NCBI GenBank assembly: GCA_903813345.2
Contig: CAIIXF020000002.1
Span: 11,616,150-11,676,149 of the forward strand
Direction of reading: 5' to 3'
Origin: Owenia fusiformis
Taxonomy: Eukaryota > Annelida > Polychaeta > Sabellida > Oweniidae
Length of the DNA: 60,000 nucleotides
Each line of letters opens with the position of its first letter. The first letter of the stretch is position 1. This document shows positions 51,819 to 60,000 of this stretch, one piece after another. The position numbers were made by a program, and so were the translations under genes. The notes under the pieces were generated by a model. That model was not told where the DNA came from. It did not search any database and worked only from the letters and a program-made list of their open reading frames with translations.

Positions 51819-54468
51819 ACCAGTCGTACGTCACACTGGTACATGCCAGTCCTTTGCAATTTTGTGAGACGTTTAAGTGTATATTTTGGAGTATGCTCTT
51901 GAATGGATTTAATGAATGATGTTCCCGTTCGTGATATATTTTATATCTAATTCGTCTTAAATCTATGATGCAGTTTGTGCTCTGGAGGAAATGTCAATTT
52001 TCGGACCAGTCGTACGTAACGCTGGTGGCAGCATGATATTTGTTATTTAGTCAGATGTTTCAGGATACATTTTTACATTTGCCCTACCGAGGACTTGTTG
52101 ATTGGTCATTCTATTCGTGAGATATTGAGTATCTAATTTGTCATACAAGTCTGATTTACTTTGGGCTATGTACGGAATGTCAATTTTCGGACCAGCTGTA
52201 CATCGCACTGGTAGCAGCGACTAGTTTGATATATTGTGAGACGTTTATGTATATATTTTTACCTTTGCCAAAGGAGGGATGTATCGATTGACTTCTCTGT
52301 TAGGGGGATATATAACATCCAATTCCTCTTAAATCGCTTATGCAATTTGCGCTCTTGTCGAAATGTCAACTTTCCGACCAGTCGTACGTCACACTGGTAC
52401 ATGCCAGTCCTTTGCAATTTTGTGAGACGTTTAAGTATATATTTTGGAGTATGCTCTTGAATGGATTTAATGAATGATGTTCCCGTTCGTGATATATTTT
52501 ATATCTAATTCGTCTTAAATCTATGATGCAGTTTGTGCTCTGGAGGAAATGTCAATTTTCGGACCAGTCGTACGTAACGCTGGTGGCAGCATGATATTTG
52601 TTATTTAGTCAGATGTTTCAGGATACATTTTTACATTTGCCCTACCGAGGACTTGTTGATTGGTCATTCTATTCGTGAGATATTGAGTATCTAATTTGTC
52701 ATACAAGTCTGATTTACTTTGGGCTATGTACGGAATGTCAATTTTCGGACCAGCTGTACATCGCACTGGTAGCAGCGACTAGTTTGATATATTGTGAGAC
52801 GTTTATGTATATATTTTTACGTTTGCCAAAGGAGGGATGTATCGATTGACTTCTCTGTTAGGGGGATATATAATATCCAATTCCTCTTAAATCGCTTATG
52901 CAATTTGCGCTCTTGTCGAAATGTCAACTTTCCGACCAGTCGTACGTCACACTGGTACATGCCAGTCCTTTGCAATTTTGTGAGACGTTTAAGTATATAT
53001 TTTGGAGTATGCTCTTGAATGGATTTAATGAATGATGTTCCCGTTCGTGATATATTTTATATCTAATTCGTCTTAAATCTATGATGCAGTTTGTGCTCTG
53101 GAGGAAATGTCAATTTTCGGACCAGTCGTACGTAACGCTGGTGGCAGCATGATATTTGTTATTTAGTCAGATGTTTCAGGATACATTTTTACATTTGCCC
53201 TACCGAGGACTTGTTGATTGGTCATTCTATTCGTGAGATATTGAGTATCTAATTTGTCATACAAGTCTGATTTACTTTGGGCTATGTACGGAATGTCAAT
53301 TTTCGGACCAGCTGTACATCGCACTGGTAGCAGCGACTAGTTTGATATATTGTGAGACGTTTATGTATATATTTTTACCTTTGCCAAAGGAGGGATGTAT
53401 CGATTGACTTCTCTGTTAGGGGGATATATAACATCCAATTCCTCTTAAATCGCTTATGCAATTTGCGCTCTTGTCGAAATGTCAACTTTCCGACCAGTCG
53501 TACGTCACACTGGTACATGCCAGTCCTTTGCAATTTTGTGAGACGTTTAAGTGTATATTTTGGAGTATGCTCTTGAATGGATTTAATGAATGATGTTCCC
53601 GTTCGTGATATATTTTATATCTAATTCGTCTTAAATCTATGATGCAGTTTGTGCTCTGGAGGAAATGTCAATTTTCGGACCAGTCGTACGTAACGCTGGT
53701 GGCAGCATGATATTTGTTATTTAGTCAGATGTTTCAGGATACATTTTTACATTTGCCCTACCGAGGACTTGTTGATTGGTCATTCTATTCGTGAGATATT
53801 GAGTATCTAATTTGTCATACAAGTCTGATTTACTTTGGGCTATGTACGGAATGTCAATTTTCGGACCAGCTGTACATCGCACTGGTAGCAGCGACTAGTT
53901 TGATATATTGTGAGACGTTTATGTATATATTTTTACCTTTGCCAAAGGAGGGATGTATCGATTGACTTCTCTGTTAGGGGGATATATAACATCCAATTCC
54001 TCTTAAATCGCTTATGCAATTTGCGCTCTTGTCGAAATGTCAACTTTCCGACCAGTCGTACGTCACACTGGTACATGCCAGTCCTTTGCAATTTTGTGAG
54101 ACGTTTAAGTATATATTTTGGAGTATGCTCTTGAATGGATTTAATGAATGATGTTCCCGTTCGTGATATATTTTATATCTAATTCGTCTTAAATCTATGA
54201 TGCAGTTTGTGCTCTGGAGGAAATGTCAATTTTCGGACCAGTCGTACGTAACGCTGGTGGCAGCATGATATTTGTTATTTAGTCAGATGTTTCAGGATAC
54301 ATTTTTACATTTGCCCTACCGAGGACTTGTTGATTGGTCATTCTATTCGTGAGATATTGAGTATCTAATTTGTCATACAAGTCTGATTTACTTTGGGCTA
54401 CGGTACGGAATGCCAATTTTCGGACCAGCTGTACATCGCACTGGTAGCAGCGACTAGTTTGATATATT

Positions 54469-54754
54469 GTGAGACGTTTATGCATTTACGCTCTTGACGA
54501 AGGAGTATGCTCCTGAATGGATTTATTGAATGATGTTACCGTTCATGATATATTTTATATCTAATTTTATATATAAATATCTAATCTTAACTCTCTAGTG
54601 TGCAGGTTTTGCTGTGGAGGAAATGTCAATTTTCGTACCAGTCGGACGTAACGCTAGTGGCAGCATGAGATTTGCTAATTAGTGAGATGTTTAAGGATAT
54701 CTTTTTACATTTGCCCTACCAAGGACTTTTTGATTGGTCATTCTATTTGAGTCA
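54469..54754 (+). repeat. diverged satellite at the array edge
   Basis: Homology to monomers 3, 1 and 2 continues with many substitutions and a large internal deletion (GTGAGACGTTTATGCATTTA, then GGAGTATGCTCCTGAATGG). The monomer 2 dyad is damaged (TACCAGTCGGACGTAACGCT). It breaks off within monomer 2 at CATTCTATTTGAGTCA. Confidence 0.88.
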
Positions 54755-55247
54755 AGATTGCAGTTAAAAATCCCATTGAGGACCATTCTAACGTTTCATT
54801 TCATTATATATTCATGGGTACAGATCTAGCTCAGCGTAACAGTGCCTAGTGTTCATTGGAGTCTTGTCTCGCTTGCCGTTACAAAATAATGATACGATGG
54901 CCACACCGTTTTTGAAATAACTCAATCTGGAGAGGGCTACCACTGTAAAGCTACCTGTTTCAGAAAATTATTCTGCTCTACATAGTCTCTAAAATCACTC
55001 CGCCATCTCTAAAAATTCTGTTTCTAACCAAACTTGTAAATCTTTCCTGATAGATTAGTACTTACCCTATCGAGAATAAACCTTGATTCATTTATCAACA
55101 CTAGATGGCGCTGCGACGGGCCAGAAAAAGGAGAAAAAGCTTTTTTATACAGGAAGCCAAATAACCAACGGTAACCGCTAGTATCCCTACTCCGAAATAT
55201 ATTCTGGTAACCGCTAGTATCCCTACTCCGAACTATATTCTTTGTCA
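54755..55247. mobile_element. ~493-bp insertion in a satellite monomer, possible 4-bp TSD
   Basis: Satellite homology stops at GTCA (54751-54754) and resumes at the homologous monomer 2 position after GTCA (55244-55247). The uninterrupted monomer has GTGA there, so GTCA looks like a target duplication. The insert has no coding frame, no clear terminal inverted repeats and no recognised family. Its right end contains a 36-bp tandem duplication. Confidence 0.55.
55170..55241 (+). repeat. 36-bp tandem duplication
   Basis: GGTAACCGCTAGTATCCCTA then CTCCGAAATATATTCT is repeated with one difference (AAATA versus AACTA), starting at 55170 and 55206. Confidence 0.95.
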
Positions 55248-55865
55248 GATATAGAGTATCTTATTTGTAAGATTTGTCGTAAAGCTCTGATTTAAATTGC
55301 GACGAAATGTCAATTTTCGGACCGGTCTAACGTCACGCTTGTAGCAGCATGTTGGTTGTTAATTTGAGAGACGTTAAAGGATATAGTTTTGCCTTTGCTC
55401 TACTGAGGAGTTGTTGAGTGGTACTTCTATTCGTGAGGTATTGGGTATTTAATTTGTCATAAAGCTCTGATTTACATTTCACTCTGACAGAATATCAATT
55501 TTCTGAACAGGCGTACGACATGCTGGTACTATGTACTTAGTCCTTTGCTGATCTGTGAGACGTTTCAGCATGGGCTTTAGTTGAAAGCCCATGATTTCAG
55601 TAAATATTTCTACGTTTTCAATACAAAGGATTTAATGACTGATATTTCTGGTCGTGAAATAGTTTATATCAGCAAATTTGTCTGAAATCGCTGATACAGT
55701 TTGCGCTCTAGACTAAATTTTCGGATCGGTTTAACGTTACGCTGGTAGTAGCATGTCTGTTGATAATTTGAGAGACGTTAAAGGATATATTTTTGCATTA
55801 TTTTCTTCCAAGGACTTGAGTGTTCATTCTATTCGTGAGATTTTGAGTATCTTAATTATTTGTAT
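55248..55865 (+). repeat. highly diverged satellite monomers flanking the array
   Basis: The monomer anchor recurs as GTCAATTTTCGGACCGG (ending near 55320), ATCAATTTTCTGAACAGG (55505) and AAATTTTCGGATCGG (55724), spaced 185 and 219 bp. Flanking words such as GAGACGTTAAAGGATATA and CATTCTATTCGTGAG are kept. Divergence is far greater than between array units, so these are old monomers not homogenised with the array. Confidence 0.85.
55569..55593. repeat. perfect 10-bp hairpin inserted in a diverged monomer
   Basis: CATGGGCTTT, five-base loop AGTTG, then AAAGCCCATG. It lies in the one flank monomer interval that is about 33 bp longer than 186 bp, so it is probably part of a small insertion. Confidence 0.8.
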
Positions 55866-55946
55866 AAAAAACCTCCTACCTCATACCCACCTACCCACCT
55901 ACGTGGGACATAATACAGTCATTGAAGGGTTCAATTTTAAAGATTT
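55866..55946 (+). repeat. 81-bp inverted repeat A, left copy
   Basis: It matches the reverse complement of 57386-57467 at about 74 of 81 positions by hand. Key words are CCTACCTCATACCCACC, ACGTGGGACATAATACAG and GAAGGGTTCAA. It abuts the last diverged satellite monomer. With the right copy it brackets the LINE fragment. Confidence 0.88.
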
Positions 55947-56071
55947 TTAAATTTCAAAATAGCTCTAATTATTAACATTTCTACAATTCCGGCTTTATTT
56001 TAAGACTAGATGGATGACAGATCCAAATTAAGATAAATTAAGGCATACGAGTGCAATGTAATGTAATGTAA

Positions 56072-57085
56072 TCCCAGTATAAATACTTAGGCGTATGGAT
56101 CAATGAATACCTTGACTACAGTGCCATGGCGAAAACAATGGCGGCTGCTGGAAGTCGAGCGCTGGGCTTATTAATAGCTAAATACAAAGTCATGGGCGGG
56201 ATGCCACTCGATTGTTATACTAAATTATACAACAGCCTAGTTAGACCAGTGCTCGAATATGGTTCTGAAATATGGGGTCTCAAGCAACACGCTTGTATCA
56301 ATGCAGTATATCACAGGGCGTGTCGCGTTTTCCTTGGCCTGGGGAAATATGCGCCTAACTTAGCCGTCCGTGCTGAAATGGGATGGACTACTCCATATGA
56401 ATGGCAGATACTGGCAGCAGTTCGTTATAGGGACCGTTGTCTATCTCTCGACGAGACAAGGCTTACAAGGCGAGTGTATAATTGGAATTTATCCTTTGGA
56501 ACTACTCGTAAACATAATAACTGGTTTTTTAACCTTAACAAAATATTAACTTCGGATTTAGCAGTACCATTTGACACTTCGAAGGACGAAATAGCTTCCC
56601 ATCTACGGATAAAGGCTTCACAAGATTGGCACCGAAACATTTGGAATGATGGTCAACGCCCACCCGGCCAGAGAAACAAGCTTAGGACATACCGCACATT
56701 TAAACTTGATACAAAGCCCGAGGCTTATTTGAAGTCTGACATAACCCTTTCGTGTCGACGGGCATTTGCTTCAGTCAGATGCGGTGTGGCACCATTACGT
56801 ATAGAGACTGGGCGCTTTGAAAGACTTCCAGAACATGAAAGACTGTGTGTTTTATGTGACACTGGCTCAGTGGAAAATGAAAAGCATTTTATGTTAGATT
56901 GTGCTTTTTATAATGACTTAAGGTCAGACTTGTTCAGAAAAATTGTATGTCGACTCCCTGCTTTTCTACACATGGACAGAGATTTGAAATTTTTTAACTT
57001 AATGAGCAACACCAGTATTTACCTATATGTTGCAAAGGCCTGTGGCCAAATGCTTAAACTTCGTGAAAATTATCTATATAAATGA
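56072..57085 (+). pseudogene. LINE reverse transcriptase, C-terminal fragment (non-functional remnant)
   Basis: The first ATG is at 56126 and gives 319 codons to TGA at 57083-57085. Homology begins upstream at 56072, where in-frame codons read QYKYLGVWI, the conserved KYLG segment after the RT palm, so the ATG is not the true start. Domains, by residue from 56126: RT thumb region with LVRPVLEYGSEIWG (39-51); KYAPNLAVRAEMGW (74-87); a C-terminal zinc-knuckle-like C241-x2-C244-x9-H254-x4-C259. The catalytic palm with the FADD motif and any upstream endonuclease or ORF1 are missing, so it cannot retrotranspose. The surviving frame has no stops or frameshifts, pointing to a young insertion. No splice sites or host fusion were seen. 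Confidence 0.88.
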
Positions 57086-57171
57086 TTTACATGTATTTAT
57101 AGTGTCCTATAGGTCGTTGTCGGCCTGGGGTGTTTTAATTGTATTTTATATGTTTTATGACTCATGACACT

Positions 57172-57180
57172 TTAATAAAA

Positions 57181-57211
<31 letters not shown>
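57172..57211 (+). repeat. (AAAT)n tail of the LINE
   Basis: About ten AAAT/TAAA units follow the 3' end of the LINE. Confidence 0.93.
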
Positions 57212-57212
<1 letters not shown>

Positions 57213-57319
57213 GTGTTATGAACCGAGGGCGCCCCAGGGGAATAACTAACTAACAACCTCGAGCATGCATAGGTCCAACAAGCCAGATAAAGAAATTGAA
57301 AGAAAGTGTGCTAAATTCG

Positions 57320-57350
57320 ATGCCCCGAGTGGGAATCGAACCCGAATGCA
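57320..57350 (-). other. tRNA-like B-box fragment
   Basis: On the minus strand TCGGGTTCGATTCCCACTCG contains a consensus Pol III B box (GGTTCGATTCC). No A box, anticodon arm or acceptor partner is visible, so this is at most a tRNA/SINE fragment or a chance match. Confidence 0.3.
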
Positions 57351-57385
57351 TCTATTATTCATCATATACTAAGATTTAATAAACT

Positions 57386-57467
57386 AAGATCTTTAAAGTT
57401 GAACCCTTCAAAGACTGTATCATGTCCAACGTACGTGGGTAGGTGGGTATGAGGTAGGAAGTTTTTT
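57386..57467 (-). repeat. 81-bp inverted repeat A, right copy
   Basis: Reverse-complement partner of 55866-55946 (about 91% by hand). It runs almost directly into the 30-bp minisatellite at 57471. A third, partial forward copy lies at 59588-59618. Confidence 0.88.
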
Positions 57468-57470
57468 CCG

Positions 57471-57612
57471 CGCATTATACCGAAACCTATTATACCGACG
57501 CGCATTATACCGAAGCCCATTATACCGATGCGCATTATACCAACACCCATAATACCGACGCGCATTGTACCGAAAGGCGTTATACCGAATGCCATAATGC
57601 CGACACGCACTA
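57471..57612 (-). repeat. 30-bp minisatellite, left arm (inverted)
   Basis: Exact 30-bp register: units begin CGCATTATACCGAA at 57471, 57501, 57531 and 57561, with a partial one at 57591. Each unit is two 15-bp halves sharing ATTATACCG. It is the reverse complement of the array at 58725-58950. Confidence 0.93.
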
Positions 57613-58724
57613 TGAAGTTTTCCTGCGTGTATCTACCTGCGTGTAACCTTTAAGAGACAATGCAAGCTCAACTTAATTTACAGACAAATTACCGATCGAA
57701 CACATATTTGAAGTTTGTTTCGAGTTAAATATTAGACAGTTAAGTTTAGATACATGATATTCATTAATTAGAATTGACCAAAATCTTTACAAACGAGAGA
57801 ACATGTATTTTGAGACTAGAAGAGATAGAAAATCCGCCCATTCGATTGTCTGTTTGTCCGTCTATTTAGTCGGAAAACAGCTCAATAGTTTATAGGAATA
57901 CGCCCAATAGCCATAAGACTCTGATTTAGAACAAAATGGACGCCAATTAAAAAAATGTTGCCGCCACACTTGTAACATTTATTCCGTGCTGTCTAGCCTT
58001 TAATTCAAGGATCCCTTCTCAAGGGCAGAAAAACGGGGTAAAAATGTAAAAGAAAGTACAGTAAATTGAATTGAAATTAAATGTAACGTAATTGTGATGA
58101 AACATTTTCACGAACTGACCACATTACGTACATTTTTATGACTTGAAATACCTAACCACATATACAACGCTCAACGCACCATCGGAAAGCTTATCTTGTA
58201 TTCTTTAGTCTCCTTTCTAGCAGAAGTTAATGAACTGTTACACATTGAACTTTATTAATAGATGACAAAACATTTTTGCTGACTGACAATATAATTGCAT
58301 ATAATTTAAAATAGTGAGCCACATGTACATCAAACCATTGGAAAGCTTGTTTAGTGATCTTTAATTTCATTCACAACAAAATCGAATCAAATGTTCACGG
58401 ACTGGGAAATAAGTGTTACGCACAGATATAAATCACGAAATATCAACATCCAGCTATCAACATTACGGACATCTTTTGTGTATGATATGAAATGCATTGT
58501 ATTCTTAAATCTATTTTGATCCAAACTTCAATAATAAATAACTGACATATTTTTGCAGACTTACAACTTGTACATGGCATAGGGGTTTGACTTGGGCTGT
58601 GATTTTAGGGTGTTTGCAGTGTTGACTTTTTGTTGTTTTGACATGATTTTCAAATAAACTTATCATACTTTTCTACTCATACATCTTCCATTCCTTTTTA
58701 TATCACAAGATCAAAGTGTCGGAC
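57613..58724. other. interior between inverted minisatellite arms
   Basis: AT-rich, without a supportable gene. Loosely repeated words (ACATTTTCACGAACTGAC near 58101, ACATTTTTGCTGACTGAC near 58266, ATGTTCACGGACTGG near 58389; CCATCGGAAAGCTT near 58180 and CCATTGGAAAGCTT near 58338) suggest old degenerate tandem blocks of roughly 120-160 bp. Confidence 0.5.
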
Positions 58725-58950
58725 TGTCGGTATACAGTAATGGTTTTCGGTACAACGCGCGTGGATTTCGATACATTGCGCATCGGTATATCATGTTTAT
58801 TGGTTTGTGGTACAATGCGCGTCGGTATATTGGTTTTCGGTACAATGCGCATCGGTATAATGGGTTTCAGTACAATGCGCGTCGGTATAATGGGTTTCGG
58901 TACAATGCACGTCGGTATAATGGGTTTCGGTACAAAGCGCGTCTATACAA
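58725..58950 (+). repeat. 30-bp minisatellite, right arm
   Basis: Units TGGTTTTCGGTACAATGCGC plus GTCGGTATAA are in exact 30-bp register from 58801 to 58950 (five units), with degenerate units back to about 58725. Each unit is two 15-bp halves sharing CGGTAYAAT. Frames of MRVGIMGFGT-type decapeptides across it come from the 30-bp period and are not genes. Confidence 0.93.
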
Positions 58951-59587
58951 AGCCTGTCTTCCAACTCCCATTCTTCATCACAAATTACACTTCAGTTCCT
59001 GAACATTCATAAGAAATGACAAGATATTAAAGCTTAACAATTTTTACCCCGATTGGATTCAGTGAAGCATTGAATATATCATTTACAATAGTTGGATAAT
59101 AATAATAAGGCTTATAATCTGGCTTATCACTTGCTGATTATTGAAGAGCACTTGAAAATCATGATACAATTTATAAAATCTGAAAATCAAAATACAAACA
59201 ATAAATTGAATCTTACTTTTTAAATGGTTGGAGTGGGTCATCAAAATCTTCTACCATTTACAGAGATTAATTTAGAGGGGGAATACCCCAGGGTTAAGAG
59301 ATATAAAGATGACCATCAACGCTTCAAATATAATGTTAATTTCTGGCATGTTTCCCAATATAATAGTTTGTTAATTCATGTCAAGATAAAGACAGATGTA
59401 TATGCTTACAACTGTTAAAACAATTAATCGAAGTGTGGCATTCAGATAATGATGAGGTCACTCTGGGTTTTCCCTCCTCTTAGAGTAAATACATGTAACC
59501 GTGGGCTTTCACCTAGATTAAATAGACGCCATTAGGCCCAAAATCAGCAATTAAGTAGCGCCAAATTAAAGAAGAATACAGTTGAAA
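58951..59587. other. non-coding DNA, nothing recognised
   Basis: A 64-codon frame at 59224-59418 has no recognisable domain. No RNA gene or repeat was found. Confidence 0.45.
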
Positions 59588-59618
59588 CCACCCACCTACC
59601 AACGTACGTGGAACATGA
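59588..59618 (+). repeat. repeat A, partial third copy
   Basis: CCACCCACCTACCAACGTAC followed by GTGGAACATGAT matches the CCCACCTACCCACGTACGT and GGACATGAT core of repeat A, in the same orientation as the left copy. Confidence 0.65.
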
Positions 59619-59620
59619 TG

Positions 59621-60000
59621 GGGGCGTGGCTTTGTGCATAAAAAGCGAAAGAATCGAAAAGAAGCGTGATTAAAGGTAATTTAAAGCGAATGACGATAAA
59701 GGGGCGTGGCGTTGTGTATTTCAAGCAAAAAAATCGAAAAGATGCGTGGTTTAATCGAAGCGAAAGCGAAAAAACGACAAGGGGGCTGGGCTTAATGTAA
59801 ACAAGTGAAAAAATCGAAAAAGAGGAGTGGCTTAACGTAATTCAAAGCGAAAAAAACGATAAAGGGGCGTGTCTTTCTTTTAAAAATCGAAAAAGAGGCG
59901 TAGTTTAAGTTACTTTAAACCGAAAAACCAATAAAGGAGCGTGGCTTAGTGTAAAAAAACAAAAAATCGAAAAAGAGGCGTGGTTTAAGGTAATTTAAAG
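59621..60000 (+). repeat. 40-bp minisatellite running off the window
   Basis: Units begin GGGGCGTGGC or GAGGCGTGGT at about 59621, 59661, 59701, 59741, 59781, 59822, 59864, 59895, 59936 and 59976. Alternate units resemble each other more, giving an 80-bp dimer period. Each contains GCGAAAAAATCGAAAA or AATTTAAAGCGAAAAACGAT. It abuts the partial repeat A copy. Confidence 0.88.

Larger units (their letters stand above)
22818..54468 (+). repeat. 558-bp higher-order satellite array (57 successive units)
   Basis: The marker GTGAGACGTTTATGTATATA recurs at 22920, 23413, 23971, 24529 and onward to 53910 (57 starts), with the next, diverged, at 54469. Unit length is exactly 558 bp in 46 of 57 intervals. 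Exceptions are 493 (22920, 27762), 463 (24529), 538 (25550), 545 (31602) and single- or two-base indels (26088, 26645, 31045, 44981, 48331, 53910). Units are nearly identical, with a few substitutions each. Each unit is a trimer of 186-bp monomers. A 74-codon open frame recurs but starts at GTG, not ATG, and is broken in several units, so no protein is called. Organisation resembles centromeric higher-order repeats such as alpha satellite; function is inferred only. Confidence 0.98.
32147..54468 (+). repeat. right sub-array: super-higher-order arrangement of units
   Basis: Units fall into types by single-base variants. S has TATATTCTTACG. L has TTACCTTTGCC plus TATAACATCC. E has TTTTGAAGTATG. 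Va has TTGAATGAATTTAATG. Vg has CTCTGGGGGAAATG. V has none. From 32147 the order is Va S Vg L E V S E V V L E Va S Vg L S Vg L E V S V L/E V V L E Va S L E Va S V L L V L L. The recurring order L-E-V-S-V implies a five-unit period of about 2790 bp disturbed by whole-unit gains and losses. Confidence 0.85.
56072..57212 (+). mobile_element. 5'-truncated LINE (non-LTR retrotransposon)
   Basis: It contains the end of a reverse transcriptase frame (from 56072), a short 3' region with AATAAA-type signals and an (AAAT)n tail at 57172-57211. The 5' break falls directly after an (AATGT)n stretch (CAATGTAATGTAATGTAAT, 56054-56072). 5' truncation plus a simple-repeat tail is characteristic of target-primed reverse transcription. 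Clade not assigned. Confidence 0.85.

Noticed and set aside
23413-54134. A 74-codon frame repeated about 50 times, once per satellite unit, as a multicopy gene family
   Set aside because: It starts at GTG (GTGAGACGT), with no ATG. It is frameshifted or broken in several units (26088, 31045, 32147, 44981). Its conservation equals that of the non-coding rest of the unit. It follows from repeat homogenisation.
22818-54468. CRISPR array, rDNA or tandem small-RNA gene cluster as explanation of the array
   Set aside because: There is no repeat-spacer pattern, and no rRNA, 5S, snRNA or histone sequence was recognised in the 558-bp unit.
57320-57350. Functional tRNA gene on the minus strand
   Set aside because: Only a B-box-like T arm is present; no A box, anticodon arm or pairing acceptor.
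58716-59012. 98-codon frame of GIMGFGT-type decapeptide repeats, and the matching minus-strand frame at 57362-57610
   Set aside because: The 30-bp minisatellite period keeps the frame open; both arms show the same effect in opposite orientation.

Overview
This is an AT-rich, intron-bearing animal genomic scaffold, most likely from a marine invertebrate. The evidence is one C2H2 zinc-finger exon with clean splice sites, a non-LTR retrotransposon remnant with an A-rich tail, several small inverted-repeat transposons, many minisatellites and very low gene density. I cannot name the species. Nothing looks prokaryotic.

Layout. Positions 1-18200 are mostly unannotatable AT-rich DNA carrying small non-autonomous DNA transposons: two TIR families whose ends share CAGTCACATTTG, a 1.4-kb hAT-like element with a 5-bp target duplication, and an inverted-repeat element enclosing a degenerate tRNA-Val-like sequence. 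Positions 18210-18999 are one exon of a zinc-finger protein that starts at 18236 and is spliced into sequence not identified here. Its intron opens with a 13-bp tandem repeat. A pyrimidine-rich tract leads into a 500-N assembly gap (22318-22817).

The main feature is the gap-to-54468 block: about 31.7 kb of one tandem satellite with a 558-bp unit, 57 successive units. Each unit is a trimer of three diverged monomers of exactly 186 bp (about 71% identity between two of them by hand count). This is a higher-order repeat organised like primate alpha satellite. A second level is visible: single-base variants order the units into an approximately five-unit (2.79 kb) super-repeat across the right two thirds. 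All three monomers keep a short dyad (ACCAG, 12 nt, CTGGT) in their most conserved part, and one junction per unit resembles a CENP-B box. On the right the homogeneous array decays into diverged monomers interrupted by insertions. The simplest reading is a centromere or pericentromere candidate. Centromere function is inference only.

The right end (55866-60000) is transposon-rich: a 5'-truncated LINE whose remaining frame is still open, an 81-bp motif in inverted copies on both sides of it, a pair of inverted 30-bp minisatellites resembling foldback-element arms, and a 40-bp minisatellite running off the window. The recurring 74-codon frames inside the satellite have no ATG and are by-products of the repeat. 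The only protein-coding calls I support are the zinc-finger exon and the LINE fragment.
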